This document shows positions 57,918-64,000 of a DNA stretch of 64,000 nucleotides, one piece after another. Position numbers and translations under genes: made by a program. Under the pieces are notes generated by a model. It saw nothing but the letters and a program-made list of their open reading frames with translations. It was not told the DNA's origin and made no database searches. The stretch comes from JBGPTF01 sp041490445 (GTDB lineage: Bacteria > Acidobacteriota > Terriglobia > Acidiferrales > UBA7541): assembly GCA_041490445.1 (NCBI GenBank), contig JBGPTF010000020.1, forward strand, positions 1 to 64,000. The letters run 5' to 3'. Every line of letters begins with the position of its first letter. The stretch's first letter is position 1.

Positions 57918-58739
57918 TTAGTCGTCGGAGGCGGCTGCGGCCGGCTCGTCCGTTATGGATGGCAGGGTGGGCAAAACGTCGCAGGCATTGAGGCGATTGG
58001 CGATCGGGTAATCGCGGCGGAGCTTCCCGTCGCGGAATTCAATCGCGCGCTTGGCGTACTGCGCGATGTCGTGCTCATGCGTTACAAGAATCACGGTCAG
58101 TCCCTGCTCGTCGTTCAACTTCTGCAGGATGTCCATGATCTCCACGCTGGTGTGGCTGTCAAGGTTTCCCGTGGGCTCGTCCGCCAGCAAGATGGCAGGC
58201 CCGTTCACCAAGGCGCGGGCAATCGCCACGCGCTGCTGCTGTCCGCCGGAAAGCTGTGAAGGATAGTGATGCGAGCGGTCGGCGAGCCCGACGCGATTGA
58301 GCGCCTCGCGCGCGCGTTTTTCGCGCTCGTCGGGCGACATCCCCGCATAAATCGTCGGCAGCTCGACGTTCTCCAGCGCCGAAGTCCGCGAAAGCAGATT
58401 GAACTGCTGAAACACAAAGCCGATTTTCCGGTTGCGGATGTGCGCCAGCTCCATATTGTTCAGTGACGAGACATCGATACCGTCGAGGATGTACCGGCCG
58501 CGGGTCGGCCGGTCGAGACATCCCAGGATATTCATCAGCGTTGATTTACCGCTGCCGGATGCACCCATGATGGCGACAAATTCCCCCGCGCGGACCTCGA
58601 GCGAGACGCCCCGCAAGGCATGCACCTGAACCTCGCCGAGGTCATACGTCTTGAAGACATCCTCCAGATGAATCGAAACGGGATGTAGGCCGTTCGAGGA
58701 AACTGTCTCCACAGTCTTCGATTGTGACGGTTCACTCAT
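57918..58739 (-). CDS. ABC transporter ATP-binding protein (LolD/MacB type)
   Basis: 273 residues. Walker A GASGSGKSTLMNIL, Q-loop FVFQQFNLLSRTSALENVELP, signature LSGGQQQRVAIARAL, Walker B ILLADEPTGNLDS, H-loop LVTHEHDIA. The MNILGCLDRPTRGRY sequence is typical of the LolD/MacB/FtsE group. No permease gene lies in the window. It is the last gene of an ECF sigma operon, 15 bases after the Spy-like gene, so its expression is probably stress-linked. The C-terminus has an unusual Asp/Ala tail. Confidence 0.85.
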   Translation of the reverse strand: MSEPSQSKTVETVSSNGLHPVSIHLEDVFKTYDLGEVQVHALRGVSLEVRAGEFVAIMGASGSGKSTLMNILGCLDRPTRGRYILDGIDVSSLNNMELAHIRNRKIGFVFQQFNLLSRTSALENVELPTIYAGMSPDEREKRAREALNRVGLADRSHHYPSQLSGGQQQRVAIARALVNGPAILLADEPTGNLDSHTSVEIMDILQKLNDEQGLTVILVTHEHDIAQYAKRAIEFRDGKLRRDYPIANRLNACDVLPTLPSITDEPAAAASDD

Positions 58740-58754
58740 TCCGGATCCGGCTCC

Positions 58755-59141
58755 CTAGTGGCGCTGTTGCTCCCTCCTCCTGCGATCTTCGTCGAGCCGG
58801 CGAACGAACTCTTCGAATTTGGGCCGCTGCTCCGGCGTAAGGATGGCGCGGATGCGGTCCCGGCCGTCTTTGCGCGCTTGGTCGTAGAGCGGCCTTTCCT
58901 GCTCGTAGATGGTCTGAAACTTAGTGCGGGTATCTTCAATGATGGATTCGAGCTGTTTCTTTTGATCGGGGGTCAGGCCGAGTTCGCGCGTCAGGCCTTC
59001 GACGATCCTCGGGTGGTCTCCGCGCCCCCCGAACACGCGCCCTCCCCAGAAGTGTGTGCCGAGCCCGCCGATGGCGATGCCCAACAGAAACACCAGCACA
59101 ACCAGGCCGATTGCCTTGCCGCCTGCTGCATTATTTTTCAT
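58755..59141 (-). CDS. Spy/CpxP-like periplasmic stress protein
   Basis: 128 residues. Membrane anchor AIGLVVLVFLLGIAIGGLG, then RELGLTPDQKKQLESIIEDTRTKF and RAILTPEQRPKFEEFVRRLDED: the LTxxQ motif pair of Spy/CpxP chaperones and metal sensors. The ATG overlaps the anti-sigma stop by eleven bases. Third gene of the sigma operon; it could sense envelope stress for the system. Confidence 0.75.
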   Translation of the reverse strand: MKNNAAGGKAIGLVVLVFLLGIAIGGLGTHFWGGRVFGGRGDHPRIVEGLTRELGLTPDQKKQLESIIEDTRTKFQTIYEQERPLYDQARKDGRDRIRAILTPEQRPKFEEFVRRLDEDRRRREQQRH

Positions 59142-59628
59142 GGTTTCTTTCCGCGATCGCCATCAGCATATCGTCCCGATCGAGGGGCTGGCGAACGGGC
59201 TCCGAAAAAATCTCCTGCGCTTCCGGCTGGCGAGTCATTTGAACTTCGGGGCTCTGCGAAAGATTCGACCGCACTCCATAGCCGACGAGAAAGGCGAGAG
59301 CCATCGCTGCCGTCAACGCGAGGCGCCACGCCAGGGTTTCCAGCGGCCTCCAGATCGCGCCGGCAAGCGCTCGCCGCCCCTCTTCGGCGCGGATCAACGC
59401 CATCACGCGAGTGGCGAAGAAGGGCCCGGGGTCCTGCATCGGCACGATGCTCTCCCGCAACAGGAGCGTGCTCTGGCGAGCAGCCTCGAGCGCACCACAA
59501 CAGGCGGCGCAGCTCTGCAGGTGAGTGGCGAGCTGTTCCGACTCGGAGCCGGATAGTCTTCCAGTGAGGAAATCTTCGAGCAAAGCTTCCTGCCCGCGGC
59601 ACGTGGCCCGAGTTTTCTTTTCTTCCAT
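59131..59628 (-). CDS. Zinc-finger anti-sigma factor (membrane)
   Basis: 165 residues. The N-terminus holds the zf-HC2 motif (LATHLQSCAACCGALEAAR, H-x3-C-x2-C), the sigma-binding domain of ZAS proteins. One membrane helix (RLALTAAMALAFLVGYGV) follows near 110-130. It starts four bases after the sigma gene stops, in a coupled pair. A GTG at 59631 is an alternative start. Confidence 0.8.
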   Translation of the reverse strand: MEEKKTRATCRGQEALLEDFLTGRLSGSESEQLATHLQSCAACCGALEAARQSTLLLRESIVPMQDPGPFFATRVMALIRAEEGRRALAGAIWRPLETLAWRLALTAAMALAFLVGYGVRSNLSQSPEVQMTRQPEAQEIFSEPVRQPLDRDDMLMAIAERNHEK

Positions 59629-59632
59629 CACT

Positions 59633-60295
59633 TCAATCCCTCCGATTCCCGACCAGGCGACGGCTTTCGCTGAGCCGCTGGCGGAAGATCTTCACCAGCC
59701 GGCCCCGGGCGCGGAAGAGGCGCACTTTCACCGTATTCACATTTAAACCCGACATCTGCCCGATTTCCTCGACGGAAAAGCCCTCGACTTCCTTGAGAAT
59801 CAACATCTGGCGATCTTCCTTGGCAACCTGGCTGAGCAACTGTTCCACCAGCTCTCTCAGCTCCGCTTCCTCGCTCGAATCCGCGGGCGACTTTTGCTGG
59901 TCAACGAAGGCACCCATCCGCCGGGCCTGCTCTTCGCTCAGGTCCGCCTCATACAACAGGGGACGCACCCGCTTCTTGCGCAAGTAGTCCCAGCATTCGT
60001 TGACGGCAATCTTGTAGAGCCAGGTCGAAAACGCCGAGCGCATGTCGAATCGGCGCAGGGAAAAATACGCTTTGACGAACACCTGCTGCGCGACGTCTTC
60101 AACATCTTCTCTCCGGCGCAAGACCCCGCCGACCACGGCGAAGATGCGCTGCTGATGGCGGCGCACCAACTCCTCAAACGCGGCCGCATCGCCTTGCTGC
60201 GCCCGTCGAACCAGCGCGCGTTCTTCCTCGCCGTTTCCGCGGCGGCGCGGCGGCCGTGCTTCCTCGGTTGCCGCTGTTTTTGGGACGTTTGCCAT
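59633..60295 (-). CDS. ECF RNA polymerase sigma factor
   Basis: 220 residues from MANVPKTAATEEARPP. Region 2: AAFEELVRRHQQRIFAVVGGV and DVAQQVFVKAYFSLRRFD, FSTWLYKIAVNECWDYLRKK; region 4: LPEEDR-like SQVAKEDRQMLILKEVEGFSVEEIGQMSGLNVNTVKVRLFRARGRL. It directs its own operon in most ECF systems. An adjacent zinc anti-sigma gene and a Spy-like gene suggest envelope stress control. Confidence 0.9.
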   Translation of the reverse strand: MANVPKTAATEEARPPRRRGNGEEERALVRRAQQGDAAAFEELVRRHQQRIFAVVGGVLRRREDVEDVAQQVFVKAYFSLRRFDMRSAFSTWLYKIAVNECWDYLRKKRVRPLLYEADLSEEQARRMGAFVDQQKSPADSSEEAELRELVEQLLSQVAKEDRQMLILKEVEGFSVEEIGQMSGLNVNTVKVRLFRARGRLVKIFRQRLSESRRLVGNRRD

Positions 60296-60378
60296 ACCGT
60301 TTTGGTTACAAGAGTTGCCCACCCTTGTGTGTTCAGTTTGTGCTTGCGGGAGACATTCTTCCATGCAACAATGCAAAC

Positions 60379-60750
60379 ATGATTATCGGCGAGCGTTTAC
60401 GCGCACTGCGCGAAATAAAAAAGATGTCCCAGGGCGATATCGAGAAACGCACTGGCCTGCTCCGTTGCTACATCTCTCGCGTCGAGAACGGCCACACCGT
60501 TCCGGCCATTGAGACGCTGGAGAAGCTGGCTCGGGCCATGGAAGTTCCTCTGTATCAGCTCTTCTACGATGGTGAGGAACCTCCCGAGTTGCCTAACCTG
60601 CCCAAGCGAAAGACGGCGGGCGAAATCGCCTGGGGCAGTTCCGGCAAAGAGGCGCGCTTTTTGGGGCGCCTGCGCCACCTGCTGGGCCGTATCGATGAGT
60701 CGGATCGCCGGCTCCTTATTTACATGGCCCAGAAGATGGCCCATCGCTAA
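60379..60750 (+). CDS. XRE-family HTH regulator
   Basis: 123 residues. MIIGERLRALREIKKMSQGD and IEKRTGLLRCYISRVENGHT form the lambda-repressor-type HTH, then a linker (PPELPNLPKRKTAGEIAW) and a C-terminal helix pair (DESDRRLLIYMAQKMA). Divergent from the ECF sigma gene with 83 bases between, so it may share and control that promoter. Confidence 0.85.
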   Translation: MIIGERLRALREIKKMSQGDIEKRTGLLRCYISRVENGHTVPAIETLEKLARAMEVPLYQLFYDGEEPPELPNLPKRKTAGEIAWGSSGKEARFLGRLRHLLGRIDESDRRLLIYMAQKMAHR

Positions 60751-60785
60751 TTGCCGAACGACGGGCAACCGAGCGCGTCTCAGGG

Positions 60786-62348
60786 TTACTCCCACTCGAT
60801 CGTGCTGGGCGGTTTCGAACTGACATCGTAAACGACCCGGTTCACAGCCGGGACCTCGTTGACGATGCGCACCGAAACACGCTGGAGCACGTCCATCGGC
60901 AGACGGTACCAGTCCGCCGTCATGGCATCCTGGGATTCGACGACGCGAACCGCCACGGTGAAGCCGTAGCTTCTTTCGTCTCCCATCACACCCACACTCC
61001 GCACCGGCAGCAGCACCGCAAACGCCTGCCAGACCTTTTCGTAGAGACCGGCGCGGCGGATCTCTTCGACGACGATGGCATCGGCTTCCCGCAAGATCGC
61101 CAGCCGATCCTCGGTCACCTCCCCGAGCAACCGGACGGCGAGGCCCGGCCCAGGAAACGGGTGCTTCGTGAGAATCTCTTCCGGCAATCCCAGATCCCGG
61201 CCGACCTGGCGAACTTCATCCTTGAAGAGATCCCGCAGCGGCTCGATGAGTTCGAACGGCAAATCCTTCGGAAGCCCGCCGACGTTGTGGTGCGTCTTGA
61301 TGGTGGCCGAAGGTCCTTTCACGGAGACCGATTCGATCACGTCGGGATACAACGTGCCCTGGACCAAATATTTCAGCTCGGCACGGCCGCGCCCGCCTTC
61401 GGCGGCGAGCCGGTGAGCCTCGGAATCGAACACGGCGATGAACTCCGCGCCAATCCGCTTCCGCTTTTCTTCTGGATCCACGACCCCTCGTAGACGTTCG
61501 AGAAAGCGTTTTGATGCGTCCACCCCGGTCACATTCAATTTCAGGCGGTCGCGCAGCAGTTCCAGCGTTTCCCGGAATTCGCCTTTTCGCAGCAGCCCCG
61601 TGTCTACAAACACGTTTTCGAGACGGTCGCCGATGGCGCGGTGAACGAGAACGGCGGCAACAGCGGAGTCCACACCGCCGCTCAAGGCGCAGAGGGCGCG
61701 GGATTCCCCCACCCGCTCGCGGATCGCCGCGACCGACTCTGCGATGAAAGACGAGCGGTTCCAATTCGGCCGGGCGCCGCAAATCTCGAAGACAAAGTTG
61801 TGCAGAATTTCGTTGCCGCGGTCGGTGTGCTGCACCTCGGGATGAAATTCCACGGCAAAAAGACCGTGCTGCGGGTCTTCGTAGGCGGAGATGGCATTCT
61901 CGGTGCGCCCGGTAACGGAACAGCCGGAGGGAAGGCCGACGACATGGTCTCCGTGGCTGTTCCAGATCTTCAATTGCTTCGGCAGGCCGTGAAAAAGCGC
62001 CGAGCCGTTTTCAATCTGCAGAATTGCCGGGCCATATTCACGGCGAGGCGCGCGCTGGACCTTGCCGCCAAGCGTGTGCGCCATCCACTGCATCCCGTAA
62101 CAGATGCCGAGAACGGGCAGGCCCAGCCGCAGAACCTGCGGATCGCAGTACGCGGGGTTCGCGTCGTACACCGAGCGCGGCCCCCCGGAAAGGACCAGCC
62201 CAACGGGATCGTACTTGCGGATTTCATCCAGCGGGGCATTGCAGGGAAGAACGGCGGAAAAAACCTTCTGCTCGCGGATGCGCCGGGCGATCAACTGCGT
62301 GTACTGTCCGCCGAAATCGAGAACGACAATGCCGCCGCGTACGCTCAA
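60786..62348 (-). CDS. guaA: GMP synthase (glutamine-hydrolysing)
   Basis: 520 residues. The glutaminase part has VLDFGGQYTQLIARRIRE and GICYGMQWMAHTLGG (Cys nucleophile) with EFHPEVQHT as the His-x-Glu end. The ATP-pyrophosphatase part has ALSGGVDSAVAAVLVHRAI (P-loop SGGVDS), and the dimerisation end is VYDVSSKPPSTIEWE. It turns XMP into GMP. Full usual length. Confidence 0.95.
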   Translation of the reverse strand: MSVRGGIVVLDFGGQYTQLIARRIREQKVFSAVLPCNAPLDEIRKYDPVGLVLSGGPRSVYDANPAYCDPQVLRLGLPVLGICYGMQWMAHTLGGKVQRAPRREYGPAILQIENGSALFHGLPKQLKIWNSHGDHVVGLPSGCSVTGRTENAISAYEDPQHGLFAVEFHPEVQHTDRGNEILHNFVFEICGARPNWNRSSFIAESVAAIRERVGESRALCALSGGVDSAVAAVLVHRAIGDRLENVFVDTGLLRKGEFRETLELLRDRLKLNVTGVDASKRFLERLRGVVDPEEKRKRIGAEFIAVFDSEAHRLAAEGGRGRAELKYLVQGTLYPDVIESVSVKGPSATIKTHHNVGGLPKDLPFELIEPLRDLFKDEVRQVGRDLGLPEEILTKHPFPGPGLAVRLLGEVTEDRLAILREADAIVVEEIRRAGLYEKVWQAFAVLLPVRSVGVMGDERSYGFTVAVRVVESQDAMTADWYRLPMDVLQRVSVRIVNEVPAVNRVVYDVSSKPPSTIEWE

Positions 62349-62358
62349 TTCCTCTCCC

Positions 62359-63357
62359 TCAGGCCACCTGGTTGATGGGGTGGCCGGCCCAGAAGCCTTT
62401 CAAGTTTTCCAGCGTCGTATCCAGAATGCGGAGCAGCGCTTCCCGGCTATTGAACGCGTTGTGCGGCGTGAAGACAACGTCTTCCCGGGAAAGCAGCAGA
62501 CGATTGAGAACCGCCGCGCGCAGAACGGCCACGTCTTCCCGCTCGTGGAGCAATTGCCGCTCCTCTTTGATCAGTTCCTCGCCTTCGATCACGTCGAGGC
62601 CTGCGCCGCCCACTTGGCCGGCTTCAAGCGCCTCGGCCAGCGCTTCCGTATCCACCAGCGCGCCGCGTGCCGTGTTGATGAGCAGGGCGCCGCGCTTCAT
62701 CATCGCCAGTTGTTCCCGGCCGATCAAGTGCCGCGTCTCCGGGGTCAGCGGGCAGTGCAAAGTCACGATATCACTCTCCGCCAGAAGCGCGGGCAAATCC
62801 GTGTACGTAAAGCCGAGCAGGTCGGCCAGAAACGGGTCGCGCCGGACATCGTAGGCGAACACGCGCATCCCGAATCCCCGGGCGATGCGAATGACGTGCA
62901 GGCCGATGCGGCCGGCGCCGAGCACTCCAATCGTCTTCCCCTGCAGATCGAAACCGGTGAGCGCCGCCAGGTCCACGTGGCCTGCCCGCACCTGGGCGTA
63001 AGCCTTGTGCACCTTGCGCGAGAGCATCAGGATGAGCGCGAAAGTGTGTTCGGCCACCGTATTCTCGCCGTAGGACGGTACGTTCGAGACAACGATTCCA
63101 CGTTCGCGGCACGCGTCCATGTCAATGTGGTCGTAGCCGGTGGAACGCGTCGCAATCATGCGCAAGGCGGGCAACCGGCCGATCGCGTCAGCCGTGAGCC
63201 GGGAATAGATGAATACGGAAATACATTCGGCATCCTTGGCCCGCGGGAACGTTTCCTCGTCGAGAAGCCCCGCCTCGTAGCGGGCCGCACCGCCGGGCAG
63301 CTTCGCTTCCAGGTAATTCTTCTCCCAGTCCTTGATCTCGAAGAACGCGACTCGCAT
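62359..63357 (-). CDS. D-isomer-specific 2-hydroxyacid dehydrogenase (D-lactate type)
   Basis: 332 residues. The NAD loop is GKTIGVLGAGRIGLHVIRIA; catalytic Arg in LLINTARGALVDTEAL, Glu in GLDVIEGEE, His in VFTPHNAFNSREA. The start MRVAFFEIKDWEKNYL and STGYDHIDMDACRERGI match the LdhA-type branch. It lies ten bases upstream of guaA in the same direction and could be co-transcribed. Reaction: pyruvate or a related 2-oxoacid to D-hydroxyacid. Confidence 0.85.
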   Translation of the reverse strand: MRVAFFEIKDWEKNYLEAKLPGGAARYEAGLLDEETFPRAKDAECISVFIYSRLTADAIGRLPALRMIATRSTGYDHIDMDACRERGIVVSNVPSYGENTVAEHTFALILMLSRKVHKAYAQVRAGHVDLAALTGFDLQGKTIGVLGAGRIGLHVIRIARGFGMRVFAYDVRRDPFLADLLGFTYTDLPALLAESDIVTLHCPLTPETRHLIGREQLAMMKRGALLINTARGALVDTEALAEALEAGQVGGAGLDVIEGEELIKEERQLLHEREDVAVLRAAVLNRLLLSREDVVFTPHNAFNSREALLRILDTTLENLKGFWAGHPINQVA

Positions 63358-63405
63358 CTGCCCCTTCCGTTCGGCCAGGCGCTGATCCAGTGAAGATTCC
63401 AGCCT

Positions 63406-64000
63406 CTAGCGAAGAACCAAATTGACGAGTTTACGCGGCACGACGACCGTCTTTACGACGCGCTTGCCGTCGATCAGCGGCGCAATGCGAGGGTCGTGGC
63501 GGGCGCGATCGACGACTTCGTCCTCACCCAATCCGTCTTCGACGAGGATCTTGCTGCGCACGCGGCCATTGATCTGGATGACGACCTCGAACTGCTCTTC
63601 CTTGGCAAGTTCCTCGCGATATGCGGGCCAAGTCGCGTCCATCAGGCTGCCGGAATTGCCGAGCATTTCCCACAGCTCGGCAGCGAGGTGCGGCGCCATA
63701 GGCGCAAGCATCAAGGCGAGCATGTGAAACACTTTTTTCAGGACTTCGGGCCGCATGCCCTCTTCGAGAGGCTCCTGGGCTTGCAGCTCGTTCACCAGCT
63801 CCATAATCAGCGCCACGGAGGTATTGAAATGCCAGCGCAATTCGAAATCGTTCGTCACGCGCTTCAGTGTCTGATGGGCGCGGCGCAAGAGAATCTTTTC
63901 TTTTGCGGAAGCGGTGGCGAGATCCACCTCCCCGGGCGTCATTGCCCGGACGCCGCGCAAGCGCCCCGCGTGGCGGGAAACCACTCGGTACACTTTGTTC
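63406..64000 (-). CDS. leuS: Leucyl-tRNA synthetase, C-terminal part (cut by window)
   Basis: About 198 residues visible. The anticodon-binding domain reads RAHQTLKRVTNDFELRWHFNTSVALIMELVNEL and MLALMLAPMAPHLAAELWEMLG; the C-terminal domain reads FEVVIQINGRVRSKILVEDG and RVVKTVVVPRKLVNLVLR, both LeuS hallmarks. The catalytic and editing domains lie beyond position 64000. It charges tRNA-Leu. The D-lactate dehydrogenase-type gene starts 48 bases after its stop. Confidence 0.9.
   Translation of the reverse strand, partial: NKVYRVVSRHAGRLRGVRAMTPGEVDLATASAKEKILLRRAHQTLKRVTNDFELRWHFNTSVALIMELVNELQAQEPLEEGMRPEVLKKVFHMLALMLAPMAPHLAAELWEMLGNSGSLMDATWPAYREELAKEEQFEVVIQINGRVRSKILVEDGLGEDEVVDRARHDPRIAPLIDGKRVVKTVVVPRKLVNLVLR

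Overview
The window is chromosomal DNA of a GC-rich, double-membraned heterotroph. The best fit is Acidobacteriota (Terriglobia-like), although no rRNA gene is present to prove it. Pointers are a tol-pal operon with a TonB-type protein where TolA would be, a bacillithiol-type disulfide reductase (YpdA), a SorAB-like sulfite dehydrogenase, many secreted beta-propeller proteins of the BNR/VPS10 and YVTN types, and dispersed palindromic repeats around the motif GGAGCTAAAGCTCC. Both strands are coding throughout. No rRNA, tRNA or CRISPR array was recognised.

Region 1 (1-11.96 kb, minus strand) is an RHS/YD-repeat locus and the most interesting part. A 1433-residue secreted RHS protein (6808-11109) is followed by three displaced RHS 3' modules (4165-6099, 2028-3578, 443-1462). 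They share almost identical core DNA but end in different short, glycine-linked, cysteine-rich tips. Each RHS end is followed directly by a small gene. Two of these are Clp-N-like proteins and follow the two related tips. Two are four-helix membrane proteins and follow the two unrelated tips. This is the layout of a polymorphic toxin/immunity array with orphan cassettes, but the tips and partners match no toxin or immunity family I recognise. An IS3-type element has cut off the last partner gene at the window edge.

Region 2 (12-36 kb) is housekeeping and accessory genes: secreted alpha/beta-barrel-like proteins, a BNR propeller paired with a MoaD/ThiS protein, lgt, an LMF1-like membrane protein, a trio of small genes sharing an AGPLPxP motif, AsmA, a STAS protein, a cold-shock gene with an attenuator-like leader, sorAB, an orphan cytochrome oxidase subunit I fragment, and GNAT, TPR and zinc-ribbon proteins. 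Several genes lack a ribosome site and have a -10 box 7-8 bases before the start codon, which suggests leaderless mRNAs.

Region 3 (36-41 kb) holds a four-gene cassette of unknown function behind a TATAAT promoter, then a graveyard of transposase remnants (IS1182/IS5-like and IS3) and a palindromic element.

Region 4 (41-50.3 kb) has aspA, a BAAT-type acyl hydrolase, a ypdA-nuoI pair, parAB, a bifunctional nuclease-domain protein and miaB. A lower-GC patch follows (50.4-51.7 kb) with a KGG-type mini-protein and a one-helix membrane protein.

Region 5 (52-64 kb) is core: tolQ-tolR-tonB-tolB-pal-ybgF (with a MITE-like element between tolQ and tolR), ssb, an ECF sigma/anti-sigma/Spy-like/ABC-ATPase operon, an XRE regulator, guaA, a D-2-hydroxyacid dehydrogenase and the 3' end of leuS.
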